DNA from: JBBATK01 sp044228285 | GTDB taxonomy: Bacteria; Bacteroidota; Ignavibacteria; Kapaibacteriales; NICIL-2 | Direction: 5' to 3' | Length of the DNA stretch: 64,000 nucleotides | Assembly (NCBI GenBank): GCA_044228285.1 | Contig: JBGAVD010000004.1 | Span: 248,001 to 312,000, forward strand | In this document: positions 10,171 to 20,068 of the stretch, piece by piece | Numbering within the stretch: the stretch's first letter is position 1 | Layout: each line of letters starts with the position of its first letter | Translations under genes and position numbers: made by a program | The notes under the pieces: model-generated | What the model saw: only the letters and a program-made list of their open reading frames with translations | What the model was told of the DNA's origin: nothing | Databases searched by the model: none

Positions 10171-10767
10171 TCTAAGCCTATGGGCTGCTGCCCGATCCTG
10201 TGAACTTTCATGAAAACGAATGTTGAGCTGTGCTTCACTAGCGCGCACACAACAGGTTCTTTGCCTGAAAGCATACACGAATACAATCGACCTAAGTCTT
10301 GTGTTTAAGCGCTTTACAGGCAGAGACCTTTGGCAAACAACAGGAGCAATCTGTCCGATTGGACGTCGATCCCGGTTTGCCGTCCTTCTGAACGACAAAC
10401 TCCGTGCCAATTTTCTGATTCAAATACCTGACTTTACTCAGAGTTAAGTTCCGACGAGTCAAAATGTGTAGGCTCAGGCTTGTTTACATCTGCTCTTAGG
10501 AATTGGAAATAGGCCTTTATGGGAGGATTCTGGCTTTTTTGACGAAAAAAAGGAGATATTGAGCTCGCTTTGTCGCTCTAGGTTGTGCTCCAACTCCGTT
10601 CTCACATTTTTTTGATATGAATGTGGTGCAGAGTGCGCAGTGGCGAAAAAGGAGACTGAGTCCAGTAAAGTAGAAAACAAAAAAGCGCGACCTTTGGACA
10701 GAGGTAGCGCTTTACAATGGAGTTCGGAGGAGGATGATTTTGAATTCAGCCGATGTACGGACTGACA
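10171..10767. other. Non-coding stretch between fibre gene and lat
   Basis: About 600 bp without a convincing gene; the short frames here have no recognisable composition. It must hold the promoter for the minus-strand fibre gene, but I find no exact TAnnTTTG box on that strand. Its right part contains the lat terminator. Confidence 0.6.
10672..10713 (-). terminator. Rho-independent terminator of lat
   Basis: On the minus strand, AAAGCGC-T-ACCT, an eight-base loop and AGGT-C-GCGCTTT form an 11-bp stem with one T/C mismatch. A T-rich tract follows. It lies about 55 bp after the lat stop codon. Confidence 0.85.
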
Positions 10768-12105
10768 TTACATTTTCGAGAGAAGCCCTGAGATGATACT
10801 AATAGCTTCGTCGATAAGCTGCGTGCTGACGTCGAGAGGTGGACGGAAGCGTACACTGTGGTCGCCGCAACCGAGTATCAACATACCATGGTCGTACGCG
10901 CCATGTAAGAATGAAGATTTGAGTGCTGCATTTGGCAAGTCGAACGCCGAGAAAAGTCCTCTGCCGCGAACATTAGAAACTAAATGTGGATACTGCTCAG
11001 CAAGCTTGTTCATGCCTTGTTGCAGATAGAGACCTTGGCTGGCAGCGTTATCAAGCAGCGATTCCTCTGTTATGATTTGAAGGTACCGGGTTGCTCTCGC
11101 CATGTCAACAAGATTTCCTCCCCAGGTAGAATTGATTCTACTTGATTTATGGAACACGTTTTCTTCAACGTCATCGATGCGGGAGCTTACAAGAATACCG
11201 CAGACTTGCATTTTTTTTCCGAAGCTGAGAATATCCGGCATCACGCCAAGCTGTTCACAGGCCCACCACGTGCCTGTCATCCCCATTCCAGTCTGCACCT
11301 CGTCAAAAATGAGCAGAGCCTCATGTTCGTCAGCTAGGCTTCGAAGGCGCTGGAGAAACTCAGGACGGAAGTGATTGTCGCCCCCTTCACCCTGTATTGG
11401 CTCAATGATGATCGCTGCAATGTCATCTCGATTCTCAGAAAATGCCCGAAGAATTTGTTCCTCGGCAAGGGCCTCAGCTCGTTGTACGCTCACCAGCACA
11501 TCTTCCGTTAGCGGGAATCGCAATGCTGGGTTATCGATGCGAGGGAAGTCGAATTTAGGGAACAAAGCAACCTTGTTTGGGTCGGTGTTCGTTAGCGACA
11601 TTGTATAGCCGGAACGACCGTGGAACGCTTGTTTGAAGTGAATGATTTTTGATCCGCGTTCCTTGGTATAGCCTTTGGCAAAGTTCTTCCGAACTTTCCA
11701 GTCGAAGGCTACTTTTAGTGCATTTTCATTCGCAAGGGCACCCCCTTCAATAAAGAAACTATAACGAAAGTGAGGCGGAACGGCGGTTTCAAAGAGGGTG
11801 TGTACAAAGTCTGCCATGACCTCTGTATAGAGATCAGAGTTCGATGGCTTTTGAAGAGCAACAGTGCCAAGGTGATGAATGAACTCTTCATTGCGTACGC
11901 GGGGGTGATTTAGGCGTAGAGGAACAGAAGCGAAGCAGCTGAAGAAGTCGAGAAATCGACGTCCAGTGATAGCATCCGCGTAGTATCCATCACCACTACG
12001 TGCCGGATCGAGGACAAAATCAAAACCGTCGATAAGCATATGCTTCTTCAACTCAGTATGAACCTGAGCAGGAGCAATTCCAGGCAGATGCTGGGGATTC
12101 GTCAT
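10768..12105 (-). CDS. lat: L-lysine 6-aminotransferase (PLP class III)
   Basis: This 445-residue class III aminotransferase would transfer the epsilon-amino group of L-lysine to 2-oxoglutarate, giving a 2-aminoadipate semialdehyde that cyclises. It shows the FIEGGALANENALK region, the IIEPIQGEGGDN loop, IFDEVQTGMG with the cofactor-binding Asp, and the FGKKMQVCG motif, whose first Lys (about residue 297) should be the Schiff-base lysine. The FGKK-QVCG wording is characteristic of the lysine epsilon-aminotransferase subfamily. A start five codons upstream (12120, MKGIPM) is also open; I prefer MTNPQHL at 12105. The gene stands alone, with its own terminator and a 560-bp upstream gap, so the context gives no pathway. 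Catabolism of lysine or pipecolate formation are both possible. Confidence 0.88.
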   Translation of the reverse strand: MTNPQHLPGIAPAQVHTELKKHMLIDGFDFVLDPARSGDGYYADAITGRRFLDFFSCFASVPLRLNHPRVRNEEFIHHLGTVALQKPSNSDLYTEVMADFVHTLFETAVPPHFRYSFFIEGGALANENALKVAFDWKVRKNFAKGYTKERGSKIIHFKQAFHGRSGYTMSLTNTDPNKVALFPKFDFPRIDNPALRFPLTEDVLVSVQRAEALAEEQILRAFSENRDDIAAIIIEPIQGEGGDNHFRPEFLQRLRSLADEHEALLIFDEVQTGMGMTGTWWACEQLGVMPDILSFGKKMQVCGILVSSRIDDVEENVFHKSSRINSTWGGNLVDMARATRYLQIITEESLLDNAASQGLYLQQGMNKLAEQYPHLVSNVRGRGLFSAFDLPNAALKSSFLHGAYDHGMLILGCGDHSVRFRPPLDVSTQLIDEAISIISGLLSKM

Positions 12106-12120
12106 GGGAATACCTTTCAA

Positions 12121-12679
12121 GGAGTAGTAAGAGAATTCATTTTTCTATTGGGAAGCAATCCAGAAGCTCGGTGCTCCTATGGCTGCGTGAAGTCTATGTT
12201 CGGTTGTGTACCATTGAGTGCGAGGCACTCTTCAATACAAAAGGTCTCTACGAAAACGGGAGCTATGCAGGGAAAGACGACGCCAGAAACAGCGAAAGGA
12301 GAAGAGCTGCGCGTTGTTGATGCCAAGTCACGAAGGAACCGCCACGGATTGTACCGTGAAAATCTAAGGGAAATGAGGCTGTGAGAGTGGCTGTACGCAT
12401 TGTCTTTGTGCAAATTTACAAAAGACTGCGCTCAAAGTCTAAGGAAACCCGACATGCTCTCTATGCATTTGTGATGAAAATAAATTTATACTCATTGGCA
12501 GCTCGCTTGAAATGTTCATATTTGTCGGTGGGGCAGTTGCCCAAGCAGGATTGTGCGACTCTTCTTTGTTGTATATTTGTTCATAAATGAACAGAATCTG
12601 AAATGCCGTAGTCGCAGCTACAGGGAAGGCGGTCATTTCACCAGAATTTTGAAGAAATTTTCGTTCACTTTACTAGGGG
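12121..12679. other. Non-coding divergent region between lat and a GldL-like gene
   Basis: About 560 bp without a supported gene. It must carry both divergent promoters. On the minus strand there is TAAATTTG at 12418-12411, which fits TAnnTTTG, but its CAA/TTG partner is only about 14 bp away, so it is a weak lat promoter candidate. The plus-strand promoter is listed separately. Confidence 0.55.
12551..12579 (+). promoter_or_regulatory. Bacteroidota-type promoter for the GldL-like gene
   Basis: TTG at 12551-12553, an 18-bp spacer and TATATTTG at 12572-12579 match the TTTG/TAnnTTTG primary sigma consensus of Bacteroidota. The start codon lies about 110 bp downstream. Confidence 0.6.
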
Positions 12680-12688
12680 TTGACAATA

Positions 12689-14023
12689 ATGTCATCATAT
12701 AGCTCGGAGCAGACCGACGGTTTGCAGTTCAAGAACACGTTCGTTCATTATGCTGTGTTCTTGGCGATTGGTATCGCAGTCGCTGTTGCTTTCCATACAT
12801 TGGTATTGAGCAACATCGTTTCAGGATTCGTCGTGTCACAGTTTAAGCCCGACGGTACACAAGGGGTTCTTACACAATTCAAGGGTCTGCAAGCAGTTGC
12901 AACTCCAGAAGGTGTAAGTCATGCCGGTCAGGAAGTTAAGCGCGAGTATATCAAGCCAGACTTCATCTTTGATTTCAGTAGCATGAAGCGTGATGACAAA
13001 ACGCACGGCTACTCGAAAGAGCCTGGTGAGTGGTTGGTAAAAGCTCCGAAGCTTGGAGAAGAAGCTATCTATTTGGAGCCTTATGGCTTCTGGATTCTTT
13101 CCTTTGATGCTGGTTTCATGGTTGCGATCCTCGTAACTCTGATTTTGCCAGGTAGTCTCGGCTACGTATCCATCAAAGTTGAACGTGAAATCCACAATAA
13201 CAAGGCTAAGGTTCGTTTGCAGACCGGATTTTCTGAGGAGATTGTTGAGCTGCTGGCAATGCCAGACAACAAGCTTGCAGAGTTAGGCGAGTCTGACCGC
13301 AAGCGTATTTCAGACTTCTTCCGCGTCATCTGGAACCGTACAACTCCTGAAGATCAGGGTGATGTTTTTGGTTCACACCAAGTAGTTCACTTTGAAGACG
13401 TCTTCGATAAGAATACCGATCTTGTAGCATTCCGTAACAATGGACTGTACATTCGTATTCGTGAGCACTTCAGCGACTTCGTAGAAGGCGAAATTGAGGA
13501 TATCAAGGCTGCACACGAGTGGATGGCAAATCACTTCCGCATCTTCAAGGCGTTGCGTCTATACATGGCACACCACTTTACAGAAAAGTACTCAAACAAC
13601 GTTACAGGTTTTGCATACGGTGGAGCTGCTCTTCTGATTATCGCGGTAGGTATTCGTGGTTTGAAGTTCATTCCTTCTACACGTCCATCCGTGATCTTGT
13701 TCGCAATTCTTCTTGAGTTCTCGATGCTTGCGTTGCTCGCTTTGACGCTGTTTTATACAGAAGAAGAAGAGCGTATGGACAAGATGCTCAAGAAAATGGA
13801 AGATGCAAGCCGCTCACAGTTGGAAGTATTGCAAGAGCAACAGCGCGATATTCGTACCTTTGTTGACAAGCTCATTGGTGAGTCATCAGAAGTTATCAAG
13901 CGCCGCGTAGAGCAAGCTTTGAGCGAGCATTTGACCAATGATGATGCCATGAGAAAGCAACTGACAAATGCAATCGTTGAGAATCTCAAGATTGGTTTGA
14001 AGGATTCTTTGGAGCGTCGCTAA
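12689..14023 (+). CDS. GldL-like four-helix membrane protein with cytoplasmic coiled coil
   Basis: 444 residues from ATG 12689. A TTG three codons earlier is open, but the ATG has AGGGG ten bases upstream. Predicted helices lie at about 19-42, 134-158, 306-325 and 333-356. About 90 residues between helices 1 and 2 are presumably periplasmic. The C-terminal 85 residues are strongly charged and heptad-like (EEEERMDKMLKKM onward). The last hairpin reads FAYGGAALLIIAVGIR, then a short loop, then VILFAILLEFSML with a Glu (E343) inside helix 4. This resembles the GldL/PorL core (Y-x-GAA in helix 1, a membrane Glu in helix 2) and the smaller paralogue at 29098-29883. Known GldL has only two helices, so the N-terminal half is an addition. 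A role as a proton-driven motor part for T9SS is inference from this pattern and from the neighbouring C25 peptidase gene. Confidence 0.6.
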   Translation: MSSYSSEQTDGLQFKNTFVHYAVFLAIGIAVAVAFHTLVLSNIVSGFVVSQFKPDGTQGVLTQFKGLQAVATPEGVSHAGQEVKREYIKPDFIFDFSSMKRDDKTHGYSKEPGEWLVKAPKLGEEAIYLEPYGFWILSFDAGFMVAILVTLILPGSLGYVSIKVEREIHNNKAKVRLQTGFSEEIVELLAMPDNKLAELGESDRKRISDFFRVIWNRTTPEDQGDVFGSHQVVHFEDVFDKNTDLVAFRNNGLYIRIREHFSDFVEGEIEDIKAAHEWMANHFRIFKALRLYMAHHFTEKYSNNVTGFAYGGAALLIIAVGIRGLKFIPSTRPSVILFAILLEFSMLALLALTLFYTEEEERMDKMLKKMEDASRSQLEVLQEQQRDIRTFVDKLIGESSEVIKRRVEQALSEHLTNDDAMRKQLTNAIVENLKIGLKDSLERR

Positions 14024-14037
14024 GATTTTTGTTAGTA

Positions 14038-14073
14038 CGTTGGGCTCCCTCCGGGAGCCCAACGGTATTTTTT
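14038..14073 (+). terminator. Rho-independent terminator after the GldL-like gene
   Basis: A perfect 12-bp stem, CGTTGGGCTCCC, with a TCC loop and its exact complement, is followed by GTATTTTTT. It separates the GldL-like gene from the C25 peptidase gene. Confidence 0.93.
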
Positions 14074-14173
14074 CCCACCACTTTTCTATTGCATGAAAAT
14101 TTGCTACGTTGACTCAGTGAATTGAGAACAAAACGCTCCAAGCGCTTCTTGGAGATATGAACGTACCAAAACC

Positions 14174-17100
14174 ATGCAATCCAGACCTTCAAGATCTGTT
14201 TTTACCCGCTTTTTAGGTGTATCAAAAGTACTCTATACTTTTGCTTTGTTAGTTGGTGTGCTCTATTCAACACCAGCTCTGGCAGAGGAGCAGTTTTTTG
14301 CCTCAACGAAGGGTTGCACAATCGTTTTACGACATCAAGCATCGCGAGTTATCGATGATCTCCGCTCTCTGAGCAAGCCTGAGCAACCCTCGAAAGCATC
14401 TACCCAAGAGCATACAAACAGTGGCTTTGCGCCATACTCATCCTCCCGTACTTTTTTTGCGATCGTTCCCTCAACTGGTTCTCTCAGCGCAGTTATGGAG
14501 CAACAAAAACTGTCGAGCACAGATAATGCTTCACATCGTGGTATCGAGAGTCAGACAATTGGAGTGAAGGTCCGACGAGTTGGTGTTTCGCGTGGACACC
14601 ATATAGCGCGAATCGATGTCTCACTTCTAACGAGTAGTCTTCTCCTCCAACGTTGGAGCGTTCTCGATGAATGCGTCATACAGCTTCGCTTTAGCGAAGC
14701 ATTGAGCAAAAAGGCGCTAACAAAAAATGAGCTTCCGCTGCTGAGTGTCGTCAATGAAGAGTTTAGCGAATTCAGTACACCAAACCCTAGCGCGGCTATT
14801 CCGCTAACAGAGAATACACCTAGGACAGCAAGAATTGATTCTGCATCCCTTCCTTTGGCAGTTCATACAACCAGAGATGGGGTTGCAAAAATTCTAGGTT
14901 CTGCCATTCTACAGGCTCATCCAGAGTGGAAGGGAGTCGCAACCTCGTCACTCCATCTACATTTCAAGGCTCAAGAACAAAGGGTGTACATTCCAGCCTC
15001 AACGAAGCCGAATGCAGAGTATCTATCCGCTGAGAGTATACTCTACTTCTATGGACAGCATGCCGAAGATGACACGACATGGTATAGCGCATATACTAGA
15101 GAACGAGTGTACTATTTGTCTGTCGACTCGACTGTACCTTCATTGCGATATGCGGAGCGCACGCCAACGAACAATGGACCCGAACTCTCTTCAATGAGAC
15201 TTTCACGCCACTTTGAAGAGGAGTACGACTATGTGCAAGGATTCTCTCGCAACCGAGATGAAATTGATTGGTTGTGGACAGATAACGCGGAGGGGGAGCG
15301 TTGGATATGGCAGCCCTTCGACCGTTATCAAGACTTTTCGTATACAATCCCGCTCTTAAACTCATCGAGTTCGACTGATAGCATGCGTATGCACTTGGTG
15401 TATGAGAGTGTAAACGATTTTCCAGGAGCAAACCCAGACAAGCGAGTTCAGATACTCGTTAACGGAGATACACTCTACGATGAAACATTTGAAGGTGCAC
15501 AGGTGAAGGAGCTTGATATCCCGATTCCTAAGCGCTTGTTACAAGATGGAAGTTTTACTGTTACCTGTCGCTCGCTTGGGTTCAATACTACTGTACGTGA
15601 ATACAGTGAACGTCAAGCTTTGGACTACTTTCACTTAGAAGGTCAGAGTAGAGCACTGGCAATTAAAGGACATCTCTTTGGATCAGTTGATGCTTCTCAA
15701 TCTTCAATGCTAAGAGTTGGCTTAGTCCGGTCACCGCAGGCGGTCCTTCTCGATACTCTCCAAGCAGCAGCTTGTGTTCTTGATGCAACAAGCGTGAACA
15801 GTTGCATTGCTTCTACCCGTCGGCTCCCGAGACCATGGACATCAATGCTCTATAACGGCAGGGTTCTTCGTAGCAGCGTTGAAAAAGCTCTCCATATCTC
15901 AGTCCTAGCGCCATCAGTTGATACCGTTCTCCAGTGGAATGGGGCAAGCTCGGATCGCGAAGCAGCAGTCTTCCTACAGAAAGCGCCAAGCGGAAGCGTG
16001 GTTTTTGTGAGCTCAAATGATTCAAGAGCCTTCTCTTCTGAGCTAAGCACAACGCTTAGTAATATGGGGTTCAATAGAGCTACAACCAAGGCTGCTACAG
16101 CGGTCTACGTAGGTGTGCAACATCTTCAAAGTGGCAAAGCTGCCATTGAGTCAATCGACAACGAGAGTGCTCAACTCTTTGATACGCTTCGCACAGCGTC
16201 ATCAAACTGCTTTGAAGCACGTGTGCCTTTGGCAGTAGGGAAGAATGAAATTGTACTGAGTTCCAGCGACAGTATAGAAACCTGCGCTGTTCGAGTTTCT
16301 ACATTGTCTGATCTACGAAATAGCTCACACAGTGCAGACTATCTCGTTATCTATCATCCTATCTTCGAGCAGCAAGCAAAACGTCTGGCTGACTATCGCG
16401 CCAAACAAGGTCATCGAACCGAAGTGGTGAGCGTTGAAGACATATACCAAGAGTTTTCCGACGGACAGAAGACACCTCATGCTATCCGTTCCTTCTTAAA
16501 GCATGCTTACAATTTTTGGTCAGGACCAAAAATACATGACGTTGTACTCTTCGGTGATGCGAGTTGGGATAACAGACAAATCATTGGTACTTCCGTCATG
16601 CGAGATTACGTTCCCAGCTTTGGTAAGCCGGTGAGCGACATCTGGTTCAGCTTACTCGATAGTGCAGATCGTGTTTGTGACTTTAATATCGGTCGCATAC
16701 CTGTTCAGACCCCTTTGCAGGCAGAGCAGCTGGTTGCGAAGATCATGCGCTATGATTCGCTTCCACCGAATCTCTGGTGGAAGACTTTCTTGTACATCTC
16801 AGGTGGGCAAACATCTCAAGAGAAGATTGACTTTCTTGACTATAATCGAGACCTACAGACCGTAGTACTCACTGATGATCCAATGTTCAGAGCAAGAAGT
16901 ATCTGTGGTGATACGAACTTTGTGACCACTCTTTACAATGAGACCAACACCGCGTATAGCGCTTCTGGCGAGATATCCAAGGCTGTAAATGGAACCGGCG
17001 TGTGTTGGATAAACTTCGTGGGGCACGGAAGTCCGCAACTGACAGATGTCAATGATTGGGACGCCAGTACTCTAGCAAATACAGATCGACCATTCATGTT

Positions 17101-20041
17101 GGCAACGCTTTCTTGCCAAACAGCAGCTTTTGCAGAGCCTCAAACGAATTGCATTGATGAGAACTTCTTATTCGCTGATCAAAAGGGCGCGATAGCTGCG
17201 ATGGGCTCAACCGGCTATGGAATTCCTGTTATTCAAAGTCAGGTTATGCGCAATTGTTTTTATGAAATGGCTCTTTACCAGACCAGAAAGTTCGGAAACA
17301 TCTTTAGCAATGCACTGGCAATTGTAGGTACGCATGACGACGTATTGTATCGTGATGTGTTCCTGCAGTGCTGCCTCCTTGGAGATCCACTTTGCCAGAT
17401 TCCATTTGATACAGTAGCGCACCCAGTTCTTTTGAACAGCGGTCTTAGAATCACGGATCGCAACGGTAGCACCTTCATTACGGACGATCAGGATTCTGCG
17501 TTTGTTCGCTTGGAGTTTTTCAACGCTGGAGTGCACGGTGACAGTGCAACGGTTGAAGTGATCCATACCTATGCAGGCAAGAGCGATACAACCTATCTGC
17601 AGTTGTATGATTTGTGCATGACAAACACAGTAGAGATGCAGATACCTGTGCTTGGAGCAAATGGTGAGCACAGCTTGAAGATCCTTGCAGACACAGGACG
17701 TAAGACAGAGCGTTCGCCGCGATTTCCTTCGGAGCTCCGCACGGCATTTAGTGTGTATTCGCCACGCCCATTGCCAATCGACCCTTTGCCGTATTGGAAC
17801 GTGAGTGCTACACATCCGATTCTACGCGCAATATCTCCAAGTAAGAAGCCAAACCAGTTTGTGTATGAAACCAGATTGCAGCGAGGAGGCGAGGTCGTTG
17901 ATTCAGTTAGTATACTCGAGAATGATCTGCTCACAGTAGACGAGTGCTACGTAGAGTGGCAACCAAAGAGTCCTCTTATCGTTGGTGATCGTTATACGCT
18001 CAGTATTCGATCGACAGATACAACGGACTCGAAGAAGAGCGCGTGGCTGGAGATCCCAGTCGTAGCCTGTGCCGATTCACTGGCTCAATCAATCTTCATT
18101 CAGGCGGATGTTGCACACGAGCATGCATTGTTTACAACCAGTTCTACCTTGCGACGCGATTCGGCTGCTGCTACTCCTGGTTTTGTGCTGAATAAACACC
18201 TAGCATACTCGATGCGCTCAGCTGTAGGCTACGGGTATTATGACAGCCTAGGCCAGTTGCAGATACCTCTGCACCCAACTATTGAGATTCGTCTGGACGG
18301 TATCACCTATGGCGATAGAGATGACCTTCGTGGTTTTGGGGTGCGGCTTATGAACAGACGCACTGGCATTGTGCGCGAGGTGCGGACATTTGACTGCTTC
18401 ATTGACAAGGATACGTGCGATACCTGTTTCAATGGTTCGGGGCGAACGTTGTATCGCTTCCTACGAGACTCTATACAGACTGACGACTATGTCTTCATGG
18501 CTATCTGTGGCAACTCCTACGGCGATGTCTTTGTACAACGAGATCAAGATAGTTTGCACTTAGCCCTAAAGATGCTCGGGTCTACATTGTATGACTCGGT
18601 TGTATCCCCACATTCGTACATCATGCTCGCATCTAAAGCAGAACCGAAGATGCTAATGGAGAAGTTGCGCCTTGATACGCTCTCTAAGTTCTACGCCCAA
18701 GACACTGTGAAGACCTCTGGTACCGTGTTGATTCAACCTGACAGCGGGTGGGTGAAGAGTATTGTCTATGGTCCAGCTAAACGATGGACTCGTGTTCAAT
18801 ACACCGGACAGCTAGCCGATAGCGTTGCTTCTATTCAACTCCATGTATATGGCTTGAGAAATCCATTCGCAACGCCGGAATTGCTTAAGACTGATACACT
18901 AGCTCAGACCTCACTGAGCGACATAGATGCGCAAGTCTATCCCTATATTCAAACCGAGTTAGTGGTGCAACGGAGAAGCGTGTTAGTCGATCCTCGCATT
19001 GAAGCCATGAGGATCGATCTCGAGGCTTTACCGGAGTTAGCTGTGATTCCGTCCTCCATAACTCTCTCACGAGATAGCGTCCTCCGAGGCGATACCATCG
19101 TCGTTACCGGTGCCGCTAAACGCATATCACCCCGTGCCCGGGTTGATAGTGCTGTTTTTGTGTATGATCGTCAGCCCCTTGAAGGTGCTGGATTAACGAG
19201 TAAACGTACGGTTGTTGTTCAGGACCCAGCTCCAGACTCTGTGATTATGATTGTTGATACTGCATCAACACTTGCCTTTGCTGGCCGGACTCGCAATCTC
19301 TATACAGTAGATCCTGTTCAAGCCTTTCCTGAGCTCTATCGATTCAACAATAGTCTGGGGCTCGATCAGGTAGTGCTCAATGATACTGAAGCACCTGTCT
19401 TAGAGATAGATATCGACAGTATGCCAACCTATACCAACATGGTTGTTGCAAGGAATCCCTTTGTTCGCTGTGTTCTTCGAGATAACTCGCGCATGCCGAT
19501 CACCGAGTCATGGCGCTTGAGTGCAACGATCAACGGTAACGAGTCAGCAATCCTCTCAAGTCCATTATATCGCTTTAGCAGTAGTCCGGAGATCCTTGGC
19601 GATCAGTCTCTGCATCCATCTGCACGTGCAACTCTGCAGTTCTCCTTGCAGTTGGAAACGGGTATTAATAACCTACGCATAAGCGCTGTTGACTTCTTCG
19701 GCAATGAGACTGATAGTGCTTTGACCCTCATTGTTGATCGTGATGTCTATGTGTTGCAGTCGCGCGTTAAACCCAATCCCTTCAGCGATTTCTGCACGAT
19801 TTCGTACCAGCTGAAGAGTCCTCTGTCCCGTCAGATCGTGCGCTTTGAAGTGTATGATCTTCGTGGTGAGCTTGTTCGTTCTCAGGAGCTTGCCGCGCGT
19901 ATTGGAACGAATCTTGTCATGTTCGACGGAAGAGACGATGCTGGGCGTGAGCTGATGCAGGGAAGCTACTACTATCGTCTGTTCGTCTCGCAGAACGGCT
20001 CTATCGATTCTGACCACGGTATGCTCGTCATCGTGCGTTAA
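14174..20041 (+). CDS. Gingipain-family (C25) cysteine peptidase, PorU-like, with T9SS sorting domain
   Basis: 1955 residues with an N-terminal signal peptide (hydrophobic FALLVGVLYSTPALA). The C25 domain spans roughly residues 720-1090. It opens with DYLVIYHPIFEQQAKRLADY and carries the catalytic His in FVGHGSPQ (H951) and Cys in ATLSCQTAAFAEP (C981). The N-terminal 700 residues include a FYGQ..DDTTWYSAYTRERVYYLS segment typical of PorU-like N-domains. After the peptidase come long beta-rich regions. The last 90 residues (VKPNPFSDFCTISYQL, then FEVYDLRGELV and a GSYYYRLF ending) are a type A T9SS sorting domain. PorU, the T9SS sortase, also keeps its sorting domain but is usually about 1100-1300 residues, so this protein could be the sortase or a secreted peptidase. 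The next gene starts 27 bp downstream. Confidence 0.85.
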   Translation: MQSRPSRSVFTRFLGVSKVLYTFALLVGVLYSTPALAEEQFFASTKGCTIVLRHQASRVIDDLRSLSKPEQPSKASTQEHTNSGFAPYSSSRTFFAIVPSTGSLSAVMEQQKLSSTDNASHRGIESQTIGVKVRRVGVSRGHHIARIDVSLLTSSLLLQRWSVLDECVIQLRFSEALSKKALTKNELPLLSVVNEEFSEFSTPNPSAAIPLTENTPRTARIDSASLPLAVHTTRDGVAKILGSAILQAHPEWKGVATSSLHLHFKAQEQRVYIPASTKPNAEYLSAESILYFYGQHAEDDTTWYSAYTRERVYYLSVDSTVPSLRYAERTPTNNGPELSSMRLSRHFEEEYDYVQGFSRNRDEIDWLWTDNAEGERWIWQPFDRYQDFSYTIPLLNSSSSTDSMRMHLVYESVNDFPGANPDKRVQILVNGDTLYDETFEGAQVKELDIPIPKRLLQDGSFTVTCRSLGFNTTVREYSERQALDYFHLEGQSRALAIKGHLFGSVDASQSSMLRVGLVRSPQAVLLDTLQAAACVLDATSVNSCIASTRRLPRPWTSMLYNGRVLRSSVEKALHISVLAPSVDTVLQWNGASSDREAAVFLQKAPSGSVVFVSSNDSRAFSSELSTTLSNMGFNRATTKAATAVYVGVQHLQSGKAAIESIDNESAQLFDTLRTASSNCFEARVPLAVGKNEIVLSSSDSIETCAVRVSTLSDLRNSSHSADYLVIYHPIFEQQAKRLADYRAKQGHRTEVVSVEDIYQEFSDGQKTPHAIRSFLKHAYNFWSGPKIHDVVLFGDASWDNRQIIGTSVMRDYVPSFGKPVSDIWFSLLDSADRVCDFNIGRIPVQTPLQAEQLVAKIMRYDSLPPNLWWKTFLYISGGQTSQEKIDFLDYNRDLQTVVLTDDPMFRARSICGDTNFVTTLYNETNTAYSASGEISKAVNGTGVCWINFVGHGSPQLTDVNDWDASTLANTDRPFMLATLSCQTAAFAEPQTNCIDENFLFADQKGAIAAMGSTGYGIPVIQSQVMRNCFYEMALYQTRKFGNIFSNALAIVGTHDDVLYRDVFLQCCLLGDPLCQIPFDTVAHPVLLNSGLRITDRNGSTFITDDQDSAFVRLEFFNAGVHGDSATVEVIHTYAGKSDTTYLQLYDLCMTNTVEMQIPVLGANGEHSLKILADTGRKTERSPRFPSELRTAFSVYSPRPLPIDPLPYWNVSATHPILRAISPSKKPNQFVYETRLQRGGEVVDSVSILENDLLTVDECYVEWQPKSPLIVGDRYTLSIRSTDTTDSKKSAWLEIPVVACADSLAQSIFIQADVAHEHALFTTSSTLRRDSAAATPGFVLNKHLAYSMRSAVGYGYYDSLGQLQIPLHPTIEIRLDGITYGDRDDLRGFGVRLMNRRTGIVREVRTFDCFIDKDTCDTCFNGSGRTLYRFLRDSIQTDDYVFMAICGNSYGDVFVQRDQDSLHLALKMLGSTLYDSVVSPHSYIMLASKAEPKMLMEKLRLDTLSKFYAQDTVKTSGTVLIQPDSGWVKSIVYGPAKRWTRVQYTGQLADSVASIQLHVYGLRNPFATPELLKTDTLAQTSLSDIDAQVYPYIQTELVVQRRSVLVDPRIEAMRIDLEALPELAVIPSSITLSRDSVLRGDTIVVTGAAKRISPRARVDSAVFVYDRQPLEGAGLTSKRTVVVQDPAPDSVIMIVDTASTLAFAGRTRNLYTVDPVQAFPELYRFNNSLGLDQVVLNDTEAPVLEIDIDSMPTYTNMVVARNPFVRCVLRDNSRMPITESWRLSATINGNESAILSSPLYRFSSSPEILGDQSLHPSARATLQFSLQLETGINNLRISAVDFFGNETDSALTLIVDRDVYVLQSRVKPNPFSDFCTISYQLKSPLSRQIVRFEVYDLRGELVRSQELAARIGTNLVMFDGRDDAGRELMQGSYYYRLFVSQNGSIDSDHGMLVIVR

Positions 20042-20068
20042 CTTGGCTTCTTTCGTAGTTTTGAGATC

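Noticed and set aside
10474..10680. Small minus-strand frame in the lat-fibre gap
   Set aside because: No conserved motif, and it overlaps the zone just after the lat terminator.
12121..12680. Lysine riboswitch before lat
   Set aside because: I could not recognise the conserved five-helix core on the minus strand. A covariance-model scan would decide.
17207..17815. 202-codon minus-strand frame inside the C25 peptidase gene
   Set aside because: It lies wholly opposite a strong coding frame and shows no domain.
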